Shown: one piece after another, positions 53,845 through 63,367 of the stretch
How the letters are laid out: each line of letters starts with the position of its first letter
How positions within the stretch are numbered: the first letter of the stretch is position 1
NCBI RefSeq assembly: GCF_947497025.1
Contig: NZ_CANMFC010000009.1
Span: 18,027-82,026, forward strand
Direction: 5' to 3'
Origin: an uncultured Kushneria sp.
Lineage (GTDB): Bacteria; Pseudomonadota; Gammaproteobacteria; Pseudomonadales; Halomonadaceae
Length of the DNA: 64,000 nt
Notes under the pieces: generated by a model
What the model saw: the letters and a program-made list of their open reading frames with translations, nothing else
What the model was told of the DNA's origin: nothing
Database searches by the model: none
Translations under genes and position numbers: made by a program

Positions 53845-54648
53845 TCAGCCTCCGGTGACGGGTGGGAAAAAGGCAATCTCATCGCCGGGATTGATCGTGA
53901 CATCACCCTGCACCATGTCATGGTTGACCGCACATAGTAAGCGGGGCTGATCAAGCGCCTGAGGCACATCAACCTGCGACTTTATCCACTCCTTTAATCC
54001 CATCAGTGTAGGAGACGATAGATGTCCTGGTAAAACACTCAATTTTTCGACGCCCAGTCGCTCTCTCAACTCGGCAAAAAAACGTATTTCGACAGGCCTT
54101 TCATTCGTGTCACCTAACGTATTCAGGACTTTGGTTTCGATCGCATCCGATTCATTGACGTCTGTTGCCAAGGGTGACTTTCTCTCCCAAACGCCCGACT
54201 GCCCCCCGCTTTTGTGATCAAGGCGTACAGCCATGATTTCCATGCCACGATCCACGGCCTTGCACATGTCATAAAGCGTCAGGCAGGCCACGGAGACCGC
54301 CGTGAGCGCCTCCATCTCAACCCCGGTACGCCCGTCCAGGCGGCAGAAGGCTTTCACCCGCACACAGTGATTGGCTGTGTCGAGCTCAAAATCCACCGCC
54401 ACCCTGGAAAGCATCAACGCATGACACAGCGGAATCAGCTCATGCGTGCGCTTGGCCGCCTGAATACCGGCAATTCGTGCCGTCGCCAGCACATCCCCTT
54501 TCGGCATGTCACCATCGGCGAGAAGTTTCAATGTTTCGGGCTGCATGACGATACGACCGGTGGCGACAGCTTCACGGTGGCTGCTCTGCTTGTCCGACAC
54601 ATCGACCATGCTGGCCTCACCTCTTTCATTCAGGTGGGTCAATGTCAT
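53845..54648 (-). CDS. moaC: MoaC-MoaD fusion protein (Moco biosynthesis)
   Basis: One 267-residue frame holds two enzymes. Residues 1-160 are MoaC (cyclic pyranopterin monophosphate synthase) with [26 protein letters not shown] (His76) and [10 protein letters not shown] (Lys130, Asp133), keeping catalytic residues. Residues 186-267 are MoaD, the ubiquitin-like sulfur carrier, with [15 protein letters not shown] and the C-terminal FFPPVTGG, whose free Gly-Gly is thiocarboxylated. A 25-residue acidic linker joins them. No separate moaD exists in the operon. ATG overlaps the moeA stop (ATGA) with GGAG upstream. Confidence 0.9.
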   Translation of the reverse strand: MTLTHLNERGEASMVDVSDKQSSHREAVATGRIVMQPETLKLLADGDMPKGDVLATARIAGIQAAKRTHELIPLCHALMLSRVAVDFELDTANHCVRVKAFCRLDGRTGVEMEALTAVSVACLTLYDMCKAVDRGMEIMAVRLDHKSGGQSGVWERKSPLATDVNESDAIETKVLNTLGDTNERPVEIRFFAELRERLGVEKLSVLPGHLSSPTLMGLKEWIKSQVDVPQALDQPRLLCAVNHDMVQGDVTINPGDEIAFFPPVTGG

Positions 54649-55880
54649 ATCAATTCTCCAAGCGGTTGTATGGTCACGGGCGTGCCGGTATCACAGTCTG
54701 CCCTATCGGCAGGCAGCTCTATGAGACAGTTGGCATCATAAAGGGAGCTCAGCCGGTGCGACCCCTGCTCCTTCAGAACACTGACACTGATGACGCCCTG
54801 CGCATCCACATGATAGCGGCCTCTTAAAAGATCCAGCCGGCCATAACGTCCTTTCAGGGGCTGTTCACAGATGGCGTGCCATTTTACCGGCGCCCAGTGG
54901 CGCCACCCGCTCAACTGTCGAAACAGCGGCTGCACAAACTGCATGAGGGTCACCAGCGCTGCCACGGGATTACCCGGCAGTCCGAAAAACGGCACCTGTT
55001 TGATATGGCCAAACGCCATGGGCTTACCCGGCCGCATGGCCACACGCCAGGAGGTTATCTGCCCAAGCTGCTGGGTGGCCGCACGGATCAGATCCGCCTG
55101 ACCGGCTGACACGCCTCCTGAAGTAATGATCAGGTCAGCCTGCCTGCTGGCACTCGATAACTGACCAATACTTTCATCAAGACTGTCAGGCAGTATATCG
55201 GTCATGACAATTTCTGCCCCCCACCGCTTCAAACAAGCGGCAAGGCTAAAGGCATTGGCATCGAAAAGAGAGGATGTCGTGTCATTACCGGCGCCGGCAC
55301 GTCGAAGTTCGTCGCCACTGGAAAAAATAGCCACTCTGGGGCGGCAATGCACATTGAGGTACTCATGACCGAGCGAGGCCGCCATGCCAAGCTGAGCCGG
55401 CCCCAACAGCGTGCCCGGCTCGAAAACATGATCCCCAATGGCAATTTCTTCACCAACGTGTCGAATGTTTTGTCCCGGTTTTACGGCTTCGGGCCGGACA
55501 AGCTCGACATCTTCCCCGCTGGCGGCAATATCCTCGGCCATGACTACCGTATCGCACCCAGCCGGCAGCGACGCACCTGTCGTAATCGATACCGCTTCAC
55601 CCGGAGCCACGACCCCATCAAAGGGATGCCCCGCCAATGCCTCCCCGACCAGCCTGAAACGCGTTCGGCCCTGACTGGTGAAGGCGATACCATCCATCGC
55701 AGAGGCGGTATAGCGTGGCAGGGGCAGTGTGGCCACCAGCGGCTCGGCGAGTATCCGATCAACGGCGTGTGTCAGCGCTACGCGCTCCATCCCGACTGGC
55801 ACTGGCGTAGCGGCCCGGATATGAGCCAGCATTTCATCGACGTCAAGCAGCGTCTCACTGGTCTCAAAACAATCACTCAT
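54645..55880 (-). CDS. moeA: Molybdopterin molybdenumtransferase MoeA
   Basis: MoeA inserts molybdate into MPT-AMP to form Mo-molybdopterin. The 411-residue protein has the N-terminal region [44 protein letters not shown], the GEPHIN-type [18 protein letters not shown] and [11 protein letters not shown]. The ATG at 55880 ([12 protein letters not shown]) overlaps mobB by 8 bp; a longer in-frame start would add 32 residues that match nothing. Mogadoxin (mogA/moaB) adenylyltransferase is not in the cluster. Confidence 0.93.
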   Translation of the reverse strand: MSDCFETSETLLDVDEMLAHIRAATPVPVGMERVALTHAVDRILAEPLVATLPLPRYTASAMDGIAFTSQGRTRFRLVGEALAGHPFDGVVAPGEAVSITTGASLPAGCDTVVMAEDIAASGEDVELVRPEAVKPGQNIRHVGEEIAIGDHVFEPGTLLGPAQLGMAASLGHEYLNVHCRPRVAIFSSGDELRRAGAGNDTTSSLFDANAFSLAACLKRWGAEIVMTDILPDSLDESIGQLSSASRQADLIITSGGVSAGQADLIRAATQQLGQITSWRVAMRPGKPMAFGHIKQVPFFGLPGNPVAALVTLMQFVQPLFRQLSGWRHWAPVKWHAICEQPLKGRYGRLDLLRGRYHVDAQGVISVSVLKEQGSHRLSSLYDANCLIELPADRADCDTGTPVTIQPLGELI

Positions 55881-56439
55881 GACGCGGCCCCTGAGCCATG
55901 CTCCGCCATCGGGCGGGCCAGGCCACCAGCCAGTCAAGCAATGCGCCGTGATCATCCAGGTCCAGGCGCTCCACACCTGATGGCAAGGTCACCTCATCGG
56001 TCGTTGCCACCGCCCGTACCCAGGGATCGTCAAAGGCGCGCAGGGACTTGCCTACGGCGTCGCGGTAAAGCTCGAGCTTGGGCAGCGGCCACTGCTTGAA
56101 CCCTTCAATCAATACAAGATCCGGCGATAGCGACAGCACCTGATCCAGCAGTGTCGGCAGGCAGGGCTCCTCCTGGCCCGGCGTTTCCATCATCAGGGCA
56201 AAACGCTTTCCAGAGGCAACCAGCATCGGTGCTGCCCCCGCCTTTCGCAGACGATGGCTGTCCTTGCCGGGAATATCGACATCAAAGTCGTGATGGGCAT
56301 GCTTGATCACGGCCACATTGAGACCGCGAGCGCGCAAGGCAGGCAGCAGGACTTCCAGCAGCGTTGTCTTGCCCGTACCGCTCCAGGCGGCGATGCCCAG
56401 AAGCGGAATTTCAATATCGGAAAGGTTCAGCTGCGTCAT
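55873..56439 (-). CDS. mobB: Molybdopterin-guanine dinucleotide adapter protein MobB
   Basis: GTP-binding helper of MobA for the bis-MGD cofactor. The 188-residue P-loop protein has the Walker A GIAAWSGTGKTTLLEVLL, AVIKHAHHDFDVDIPGKDSH and LVLIEGFKQWPLPKLELYR, all characteristic. Length is usual. It lies between mobA and moeA; its stop overlaps the moeA start. Confidence 0.93.
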   Translation of the reverse strand: MTQLNLSDIEIPLLGIAAWSGTGKTTLLEVLLPALRARGLNVAVIKHAHHDFDVDIPGKDSHRLRKAGAAPMLVASGKRFALMMETPGQEEPCLPTLLDQVLSLSPDLVLIEGFKQWPLPKLELYRDAVGKSLRAFDDPWVRAVATTDEVTLPSGVERLDLDDHGALLDWLVAWPARWRSMAQGPRHE

Positions 56440-56512
56440 GGTCCCTGCCTGAGTAAAACGACACGGTTATCGGCCGGCGGTCAGGTTAGGCCCCGTACGA
56501 CCTGTGACATGA

Positions 56513-57094
56513 TCATTGGCCAAAGGCATCCCGGTCATTGGGTGTATTGATATTGATAAAGGCCCGGGCATCGTCGAACTGACAGGCCGCATAAGGGTGG
56601 CGTGCGTACCACTGGTCAATCCTGCGCCCCCCACCGAGCAGATACTGTTCCAGGTCATCGGCCAGATCGCGTTTCAAAAGCGCGACCGTGGGATGAGCAC
56701 GCTCATGATCGCTGGCATGAACGATGTCCACATCAAGGCTTGTCAGTGTTGCCTGGAGGGATGCCACAAGTGTCTCGGGCAGTGCCGGCGTATCACACGG
56801 CACCATCAGCACCAGTGGTGTTGAAGCTGCCTTGAGCGCGGCATGAAACCCCGCCAGTGGCCCGGCACTACCCGGGATGAGATCGGCAATGACCGGATAA
56901 CCCAGCGCCGCATAGACCTCTTGATGGCGATTGGCATTGATCATGACCTGCGACACCTGAGGCGCGATCGCCGCCAGCACGTGGCTGACAAACGACCGCC
57001 CGGCAAGCTCGACCAGCCCCTTGTCGACGCCGCCCATGCGACGCCCCAGACCGCCAGCCAGCACTACGCCGGTAATGCATGCTCGGTTATCCAT
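56513..57094 (-). CDS. mobA: Molybdenum cofactor guanylyltransferase MobA
   Basis: Attaches GMP to molybdopterin to give the MGD form used by the DMSO-reductase family. The 193-residue protein shows the nucleotidyltransferase start ITGVVLAGGLGRRMGGVDKG and VPCDTPALPETL, and ends INTPNDRDAFGQ. It starts eight bases past the upp stop, so it is probably cotranscribed with upp. A 73-bp gap separates it from mobB. Confidence 0.94.
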   Translation of the reverse strand: MDNRACITGVVLAGGLGRRMGGVDKGLVELAGRSFVSHVLAAIAPQVSQVMINANRHQEVYAALGYPVIADLIPGSAGPLAGFHAALKAASTPLVLMVPCDTPALPETLVASLQATLTSLDVDIVHASDHERAHPTVALLKRDLADDLEQYLLGGGRRIDQWYARHPYAACQFDDARAFININTPNDRDAFGQ

Positions 57095-57102
57095 GATCGC
57101 CT

Positions 57103-57732
57103 TTAGCGCGTTCCAAACAGCTTGTCACCGGCGTCACCAAGCCCGGGCACGATATAGCCGTGACTGTCGAGACCTTCGTCGACGGCAGCCGTATAAAGCT
57201 CAATTTCAGGGTGCGAGCGTGAAACCCGCGCAATGCCTTCAGGCGTGGCCACCAGCACGATGACCTTGATCTGACGACAGCCCTTGGCCTTGAGCATGTC
57301 AAGCGTGGCGGCCATGGAGCCACCCGTGGCCAGCATGGGATCAATGACGATCGCCAGACGCTCATCCAGATCCTGCACGAACTTCTCGAAATAGGGGACC
57401 GGCTCCAGCGTTTCCTCGTTGCGATAAAGCCCCACAACGCTGATACGGGCACTCGGCAAAAGCGTTGTGACACCATCAAGCATGCCAAGACCGGCGCGCA
57501 GAATCGGCACCACCGTGACCTTCTTGCCCTTGATCTGCTGAACCTTCAGCGGCTTGCCGCTCCAGCCCTCGATGGTTTCATCGCCCAGCTCGAGCCCCTT
57601 GGTGGCCTCATAGGTCAAAAGGGTTGAAAGCTCGTTGGCCAGCTCACGGAAGTGCTTGGTACTGATCCCGGCACCTCGCAGCAGCCCAAGCTTGTGTTTG
57701 ACGAGAGGGTGATCAATGGTATGAACATTCAT
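57103..57732 (-). CDS. upp: Uracil phosphoribosyltransferase Upp
   Basis: Salvages uracil to UMP with PRPP. The 209-residue protein has the family start [34 protein letters not shown], the PRPP loop [18 protein letters not shown], and [18 protein letters not shown] at the end. The ATG at 57732 gives a length one residue above E. coli Upp. Only eight bases separate it from mobA, making it first gene of the Moco operon here. Confidence 0.96.
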   Translation of the reverse strand: MNVHTIDHPLVKHKLGLLRGAGISTKHFRELANELSTLLTYEATKGLELGDETIEGWSGKPLKVQQIKGKKVTVVPILRAGLGMLDGVTTLLPSARISVVGLYRNEETLEPVPYFEKFVQDLDERLAIVIDPMLATGGSMAATLDMLKAKGCRQIKVIVLVATPEGIARVSRSHPEIELYTAAVDEGLDSHGYIVPGLGDAGDKLFGTR

Positions 57733-57883
57733 GATGGATATACGGCCTGATAGAAGAATATCGCTACCCCTTTCATGCGATGGGCAGCGCAAGTGCCCTC
57801 TATTCTACTCTGGCGCACACAGACGCGTTAAGCGTCCATGCACCGACAATAGAGGACATATTGACACATTGCCATGACGTCGA

Positions 57884-58585
57884 TTAAGCGTCGGGCAGTT
57901 GTTCGAGCGGAGGCAGGCGCCAGTCGATGGGCGCCTCGCCCTTTTGCGTTAGAAACGCATTGGTCTGAGAGAAGTGACGACAACCAAAGAAGCCACGATG
58001 TGCGGCCAGCGGTGACGGATGCGGCGCATGAAGCACCAGATGCTTCGTTCGGTCCACAAAGGCGGCCTTTTTCTGGGCATAGCTGCCCCAGAGCAGAAAC
58101 ACGACATGCGAGCAGTGTTCGTTGATGATCTCGATGGCCCGATCCGTGAAGGTCTCCCAACCCTGCCCGCGATGTGATGCCGCCTGACCGCGCTCGACGG
58201 TCAAAACGCTATTGAGCAGCAAAACGCCCTGGCGTGCCCAGCTTTCCAGGAACCCATGATTGACCGGCTCAAAAGCCACCTCATCGCTTTTCAACTCCTT
58301 GTAGATATTCATCAGCGAAGGCGGAATGGCGACCTGCGGGCGCACCGAAAAGCACAGGCCATGTGCCTGACCCGGACCGTGATAGGGGTCCTGCCCCAGA
58401 ATGACGACCCTGACACTTTCCAGCGGCGTCAGCTCAAAGGCACGAAACCAGTGCTCGGAGGCTGGATAAATGACCTTGCGCTGATCCTTCTCATGACGCA
58501 GAAAGGCTTTCAACGCCTGCATGTAGGGGGCATCCACCTCATCACCAAGGTAACGATGCCAGCTCTCGGGCAGCGGCAGGGCCAT
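57884..58585 (-). CDS. ung: Uracil-DNA glycosylase Ung
   Basis: Removes uracil from DNA to start base-excision repair. The 233-residue protein has the water-activating motif [20 protein letters not shown] (catalytic Asp), [10 protein letters not shown] and the [18 protein letters not shown] intercalation loop, all intact. Two bases after gpt, so it is cotranscribed with apt and gpt. 151 bp before upp, with no clear terminator between. Confidence 0.96.
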   Translation of the reverse strand: MALPLPESWHRYLGDEVDAPYMQALKAFLRHEKDQRKVIYPASEHWFRAFELTPLESVRVVILGQDPYHGPGQAHGLCFSVRPQVAIPPSLMNIYKELKSDEVAFEPVNHGFLESWARQGVLLLNSVLTVERGQAASHRGQGWETFTDRAIEIINEHCSHVVFLLWGSYAQKKAAFVDRTKHLVLHAPHPSPLAAHRGFFGCRHFSQTNAFLTQKGEAPIDWRLPPLEQLPDA

Positions 58586-58587
58586 GA

Positions 58588-59076
58588 TTACTCCTTGCGG
58601 GTACGAAGCTGATCCACCAGCGGCTCGACAAAGGAGACGCCCATGTCCCAGGGGAACTGGATCCAGGTATCCTGCGCCACTTCGGTCAGGTACTGATCCA
58701 CCATCGGGCGCCCTTCCGGCTTGGCATAGATGGTCACGAAATGCGCCCGCGGCAGCATCTCGCGCACGGCGCCGGCGGTCTTGCCGGTATCGACCAGATC
58801 ATCCACCAGAAGCCAGCCATCGCCATCATGATCGATGCCCTTGAGTACATTGATGCTGCTCTGCGCCATGTGCTCATAGCTTTTGATGCAGACCGTATCG
58901 ATCAGGCGAATATCGAGCTCACGCGCGATCAGGGCCGCCGGGATCAAGCCACCGCGGGTGACGGCTACGATCCCCTTGAAATCACGGCCAACAAGCTGAT
59001 GGCACAGCATGCGCACGTCCCGGTGAAGGCGATCCCAGGAGATCGTGAACTGGTTATGGTAGCGCTCGGTACTCAT
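58588..59076 (-). CDS. gpt: Xanthine-guanine phosphoribosyltransferase Gpt
   Basis: Salvages xanthine and guanine to XMP and GMP. The 162-residue protein aligns well with E. coli Gpt: [33 protein letters not shown], the PRPP loop [37 protein letters not shown] and [18 protein letters not shown]. The ATG at 59076 follows AGGA by eight bases. Between apt and ung. Confidence 0.95.
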   Translation of the reverse strand: MSTERYHNQFTISWDRLHRDVRMLCHQLVGRDFKGIVAVTRGGLIPAALIARELDIRLIDTVCIKSYEHMAQSSINVLKGIDHDGDGWLLVDDLVDTGKTAGAVREMLPRAHFVTIYAKPEGRPMVDQYLTEVAQDTWIQFPWDMGVSFVEPLVDQLRTRKE

Positions 59077-59116
59077 GGAAATATCCTGTGCGTCGAGGGA
59101 GACACGTCTGCCCTGC

Positions 59117-59668
59117 CTATTCGTCTTCAGTAAAGGTGCAGGCTGCGAAGACGCTGTAGCCTTCGGCACGAATCATGTCACCGCCACCAAGCTCGGGCAG
59201 ATCAATGATGGCGGCCGTTTCAACGATGATGCCGCCACTGCGCTCGATCAGCCTGGCAGCGGCCAGCATGGTGCCTCCCGTGGCAATCAGGTCATCCACC
59301 AAAAGGATCCTGTCGCCCTTTTGAAAGGCATCGGAATGCAGCTCCACGGTCGACTCACCATACTCGAGGCTGTAGGTCTCGCTGATGGTCCGAAAGGGCA
59401 GCTTGCCCTTCTTGCGTACCGGCACAAAGCTGCAGCCCAGCTCATAGGCGAGCGGCGCACCAATAATAAAGCCGCGCGCATCGATCGCCGCGATCGCATC
59501 GATATCGAGTTCCTGATACCGGTGCACGAAACTGTCGATCAGTTTTCGGAAGGCAGCACTGTTTTGCAGTACCGGCGTGATATCGCGAAAGTTGACCCCG
59601 GGTTCCGGCCAATCCTTCACGGTACGAATCACCGACTTGATATAGTCGCCGTAAATACTTGTCGCCAC
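59117..59668 (-). CDS. apt: Adenine phosphoribosyltransferase Apt
   Basis: Salvages adenine to AMP. The 183-residue protein has [40 protein letters not shown] and the PRPP loop [20 protein letters not shown]. No ATG is available; GTG at 59668, with GAGAG eight bases upstream, is the best start, and a TTG two codons earlier is the alternative. First gene of apt-gpt-ung, following the ribE terminator. Confidence 0.94.
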   Translation of the reverse strand: MATSIYGDYIKSVIRTVKDWPEPGVNFRDITPVLQNSAAFRKLIDSFVHRYQELDIDAIAAIDARGFIIGAPLAYELGCSFVPVRKKGKLPFRTISETYSLEYGESTVELHSDAFQKGDRILLVDDLIATGGTMLAAARLIERSGGIIVETAAIIDLPELGGGDMIRAEGYSVFAACTFTEDE

Positions 59669-59692
59669 GTTCAATCTCTCGTCGACCCATAT

Positions 59693-59718
59693 GCAAAACG
59701 ACCGGCCATTGCCGGTCG
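59693..59718 (-). terminator. Terminator of ribE
   Basis: An 8-bp perfect stem (59699-59706 with 59711-59718) with a 4-base loop, followed on the minus strand by TTTTGC. It sits about 76 bases past the ribE stop and just before apt. Confidence 0.7.
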
Positions 59719-59794
59719 CTTTATATAAACGGTGAACATTTTACCCAATGGTGCCCACGCAAGCGACCCGCACAGGCCACATCGGTATGCAATT

Positions 59795-60403
59795 TCACCC
59801 TTTTGCAGCAAGAATCCGTTCAACCGTTTCAACAATGGTCTGCGTCTGGGGGTCAATTTCGATATTGACGCCATCCCCTACTGCTCGGCTGCCAATGACG
59901 GTACGCGAAAGCGTATCGGGGATCAGATTGACGCAAAACCGGTTGTCCCGCACTTCACCGATGGTCAGACTGATGCCATCGACACCGATGTATCCCTTGT
60001 CGAACAGAAACCTTGTCCACTGCTGCGGCAGCTCGAACCAGAGACGACAGTTATTGGGCGCCTCCTCACGTGAGACCAGTGTGGCCATGCACATGACATG
60101 CCCCGACATGGCGTGCCCACCGACTTCGTCTCCCAGGCGTGCCGCCCGCTCCACATTCACGTCATCTCCGACCTCGAGCGCGCCCAGATTGGTCAGGGCC
60201 AGCGTTTCACGCATGAGATCAAAGCCGACGTGTGTCCCCTCGATGCTCGTGACACTCAGGCAGCAGCCGTTATGCGCCACTGATGCGCCATGGGCCAATC
60301 CCTCCATTAGAGGTTCGGGCATGTCGATCACATGACGATGAAGCCCTTCCAGGCGCTCAATGGCTACCACCCGGGCCATGCCCTGTACGATACCGGTAAA
60401 CAT
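59795..60403 (-). CDS. ribE: Riboflavin synthase alpha chain RibE (RibC)
   Basis: Dismutates two 6,7-dimethyl-8-ribityllumazine molecules to riboflavin. The 202-residue protein starts MFTGIVQGMARVVAIERLEG and has the two lumazine-binding repeats (about 1-95 and 96-190), with HNGCCLSVTSI and GVDGISLTIGEV at matching places. Monocistronic with a terminator. No FMN riboswitch fold is visible upstream. Confidence 0.95.
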   Translation of the reverse strand: MFTGIVQGMARVVAIERLEGLHRHVIDMPEPLMEGLAHGASVAHNGCCLSVTSIEGTHVGFDLMRETLALTNLGALEVGDDVNVERAARLGDEVGGHAMSGHVMCMATLVSREEAPNNCRLWFELPQQWTRFLFDKGYIGVDGISLTIGEVRDNRFCVNLIPDTLSRTVIGSRAVGDGVNIEIDPQTQTIVETVERILAAKG

Positions 60404-60682
60404 GATGGCCTCGCTGACAGATTTAAATGACCATACTCGCCTGTTCCGTTCGCGCTGTCACCCGGCACTGCATCGTTATCTTCCTGACCCGACCTGCATT
60501 CGGCACAGCCAGTGTATTGTTCATATAGCCGTACTATCGGGTACTTATGACGCGTGAGTGCGATGGATCAAGTATACTGGCGCGCCTTGTGCCCAGCGCA
60601 CTTTTCACGACGATCACATTCACCACGTCAGGTACGCGCCCGGTGGTACACGACCCAACTGTATTGAAGACATTCCAATCCG

Positions 60683-61726
60683 ATGATTCGACTTGAAAAT
60701 GTGACCCGAGTGTATGGTCAGGGCGCCAAGGCCGTGACAGCGCTCAAGGACGTCAATCTTGAAGTGGCGGCTGGCAGCATCACTGGTGTCATTGGTGTTT
60801 CCGGTGCCGGCAAGAGCACACTGATTCGATGCGTCAATCTACTGGAGCGTCCTACGCGCGGTCGGGTGTTCGTGGCCGGACAGGAATTGACGGCCATGAA
60901 CAAGACCGAGCTGCGAAAGGCGCGCCATGGCATCGGCATGATCTTTCAGCACTTCAACCTGCTGGAATCACGCACCGTGCGGGACAATATCGGCTTGCCC
61001 CTCGAGCTGATCGGTACCCCGCGCCGCGACATCGATCAGCGCATCGACGAACTTCTGGAGCTGACCGGCCTCAACGATCGAGCCAGCGCCTATCCCGCTG
61101 CTCTCTCCGGAGGCCAGAAACAGCGTGTGGCCATTGCCCGGGCACTGGCGAGCAATCCGCAGGCTCTTTTGTGTGATGAAGCCACCTCGGCGCTCGACCC
61201 GCAGACCACCAGTTCCATTCTGACGTTGTTAAGAGACATCAATCAGCGCCTGGGGCTGACCATTTTGCTGATTACTCATGAAATGGAAGTGGTCAGGACC
61301 ATCTGTGATCAGGTCGCCCTGATCAGTGGCGGCGCGCTGGTGGAAACCGCTCCGGTAGGCGATTTTTTCACTCGCCCTGCCACCGAGGAAGGCCGGACCT
61401 TTCTCAACGATTTTCTGCAGCTGGCACCCTCCAATGCGCTTTTACAGCGCATGGCAGACAGCCCCGAAGACAACCGTCTGCCGGTGGTACGTCTTGTGTT
61501 CCGCGGTCAGGCCCTTTCCAGTCAGCTGATGACCCAGCTGGAACAGCACTTCGGCATTCGACTGCGGATCCTGCAGGCGCGTGTTGAAAACATTCAGGGC
61601 CGCACTCTGGGGTTGATGATCGCGGAGTTTGACGGCGCCCGCGACACGCTTGACGCCGCCATGGACCATCTACACACGCTTGACGTTCAAACGGAGGTAC
61701 TTGGCCATGTCCAGCGCCATGATTGA
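60683..61726 (+). CDS. metN: Methionine ABC transporter ATPase MetN
   Basis: Cytoplasmic ATPase powering methionine uptake. The 347-residue protein has Walker A GVSGAGKSTLIRCVNLLERP, the signature LSGGQKQRVAIARAL, Walker B LLCDEATSALDP and a C-terminal NIL regulatory domain (about 265-345) that senses intracellular methionine. The upstream 279-bp gap (60404-60682) shows a TATACT at 60573 with no good -35. No MetJ box seen. Start of metNIQ. Confidence 0.95.
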   Translation: MIRLENVTRVYGQGAKAVTALKDVNLEVAAGSITGVIGVSGAGKSTLIRCVNLLERPTRGRVFVAGQELTAMNKTELRKARHGIGMIFQHFNLLESRTVRDNIGLPLELIGTPRRDIDQRIDELLELTGLNDRASAYPAALSGGQKQRVAIARALASNPQALLCDEATSALDPQTTSSILTLLRDINQRLGLTILLITHEMEVVRTICDQVALISGGALVETAPVGDFFTRPATEEGRTFLNDFLQLAPSNALLQRMADSPEDNRLPVVRLVFRGQALSSQLMTQLEQHFGIRLRILQARVENIQGRTLGLMIAEFDGARDTLDAAMDHLHTLDVQTEVLGHVQRHD

Positions 61727-62360
61727 CCGTATTCTCGATGCCGTGATTGACACCTTTTATCTGGTCATCTGCAGCGGCCTGATCGGCATTGCGCTGGGCA
61801 TCGTCATGGGTGTGGCGCTCTACGTCACCCGTGAAAACCGCATCATGGCCATGCCGGTGCTCAATCGCGCCATCAGCCTGGTCGTCAACGTGGGTCGCTC
61901 GGTACCCTTTATCATCCTGATGCTGGCACTGGCGCCCTTTACCCGCTGGCTGGTGGGCTCCTATATCGGCACGACTGCCGCCCTGGTGCCGCTGAGCATT
62001 GCCGCCATCCCCTTTGTCGCGCGCCTGGTCGAGGGGGCGCTCAACGAAGTGCCTCACGGCCTGATCGAGGCCGCAGAGTCGATGGGCGCCACCCCGTGGC
62101 AGATCATTACCCGTGTTCTGTTACCCGAGGCGCGGGGCGGACTGATCACGGCCGCCACCATTACCATTATTGCGCTGATTGGCTACAGCGCCATGGCCGG
62201 TGCTATCGGTGCCGGCGGCCTGGGAGCAGTGGCCTACAATTACGGTTATTCCCGCTACAACCCCATGGTCATGCTGGTAACGGTTCTGATCATGGTGGTC
62301 ATGGTGCAGGGCGTTCAAATGCTGGGCGACTTTTTTGTGCATCGTAGTCGTCATCGCTAG
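61707..62360 (+). CDS. metI: Methionine ABC transporter permease MetI
   Basis: Inner-membrane channel of the importer. The 217-residue protein has about five hydrophobic spans and the ABC permease EAA loop EAAESMGATPWQIITRVLLP that contacts MetN. The ATG at 61707 follows GGAGG by nine bases and overlaps the 3' end of metN by 20 bp. In-frame starts further upstream lie within metN and are rejected. Confidence 0.94.
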   Translation: MSSAMIDRILDAVIDTFYLVICSGLIGIALGIVMGVALYVTRENRIMAMPVLNRAISLVVNVGRSVPFIILMLALAPFTRWLVGSYIGTTAALVPLSIAAIPFVARLVEGALNEVPHGLIEAAESMGATPWQIITRVLLPEARGGLITAATITIIALIGYSAMAGAIGAGGLGAVAYNYGYSRYNPMVMLVTVLIMVVMVQGVQMLGDFFVHRSRHR

Positions 62361-62480
62361 GCAAGCACCCCTGAAACAACGTCCTCAAAACAATAACGAC
62401 AACATCCACAGGCGCTGATAACGGCGCGTTAAACCCTGTCGACAGCACGCCCTGTCGAATTCATTGCAAGGAGATGACAC

Positions 62481-63299
62481 ATGAGAATTTCACCGAAGGG
62501 GCTGGGTACTGCCCTGGCACTGAGCGCCAGCGTCATGATCGCCGGCTGCGGCAACTCAAACGATGATGAGAACACGGTTCGCGTCGGCACCATGGCAGGC
62601 CCTGAGACGGCCCTGATGGAAACGGCTGCAGAAGTGGCCAGGGACAAGTACGGACTCGATGTTGAAATCACCGAATTCAACGATTACGTTTCCCCCAATG
62701 CTGCGCTTGATGATGGCAGCATCGATGCCAACGCCTATCAGCACCAGCCCTATCTGGACAGCATGATGGCCGATCGTGGCTTTGATTTTGTCGCTGCAGG
62801 CAAAACGTTCGTGTATCCGATCGGCGCCTACTCCGATAAATACCAGAGCATTGACGAACTGCCGGAAGGGGCAACCATTGCCGTACCCAACGACCCCTCC
62901 AACGAAGCGCGCGCGCTGCTGCTGCTGGCTCGTGAAAACCTGATCACACTGCGTGACCCGCAAAGCCCGACGGCCACGCCGGACGACATCACCGATAATC
63001 CGCATAACTATCAGTTGCGCGAACTCGACGCCGCCCAGCTCACGCGCGCCCTGCCGGATGTCGATATGGCCTTTATCAACAGCACCTACTCGGTCGCCGC
63101 CGACATGACAGTGGATCAGGCACTGATCGTTGAGGATGGCGACTCTCCCTACGTCAACCTCATCGTGGTGCGCCAGGGTGATCAGGACAGCGAGAAGATC
63201 CAGCACCTCGTGGAGGCCTTCCAGAGCCAGCAGGTCGTCGACAAGGCAGATGAGCTCTTCAAGGGTGGCGCCATCGCCGGCTGGGAAAACAACCAGTAA
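62481..63299 (+). CDS. metQ: Methionine-binding lipoprotein MetQ
   Basis: Periplasmic, membrane-anchored methionine receptor of MetNI. The 272-residue precursor has a lipoprotein signal with lipobox IAGC (Cys23), then the NlpA-family segments VRVGTMAGPETALMETAAEV, GSIDANAYQHQPYLDSM and GATIAVPNDPSNEARALLLL, plus AFINSTYSVAADM. ATG follows AAGGAG. A GC-rich terminator follows at 63319. In E. coli this system also takes up methionine sulfoxide. Confidence 0.94.
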   Translation: MRISPKGLGTALALSASVMIAGCGNSNDDENTVRVGTMAGPETALMETAAEVARDKYGLDVEITEFNDYVSPNAALDDGSIDANAYQHQPYLDSMMADRGFDFVAAGKTFVYPIGAYSDKYQSIDELPEGATIAVPNDPSNEARALLLLARENLITLRDPQSPTATPDDITDNPHNYQLRELDAAQLTRALPDVDMAFINSTYSVAADMTVDQALIVEDGDSPYVNLIVVRQGDQDSEKIQHLVEAFQSQQVVDKADELFKGGAIAGWENNQ

Positions 63300-63318
63300 A
63301 CCCCCATATGGCTGATCG

Positions 63319-63343
63319 GGGCCGGCCTGTGCCGGCCCTTTTT
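63319..63343 (+). terminator. Terminator of metNIQ
   Basis: An 8-bp GC-only stem (63319-63326 with 63331-63338) with a 4-base loop, followed by TTTTT. It lies 20 bases past the metQ stop and 25 before the next gene, so msrC may depend on read-through or on a promoter within this short gap. Confidence 0.9.
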
Positions 63344-63367
63344 GTTATCCATGCAGTGAGACGATTC

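Noticed and set aside
60404..60682. Possible riboswitch or MetJ box in the ribE-metN gap
   Set aside because: No conserved FMN or SAM riboswitch elements and no AGACGTCT tandem boxes are visible; only a TATACT without a partner.
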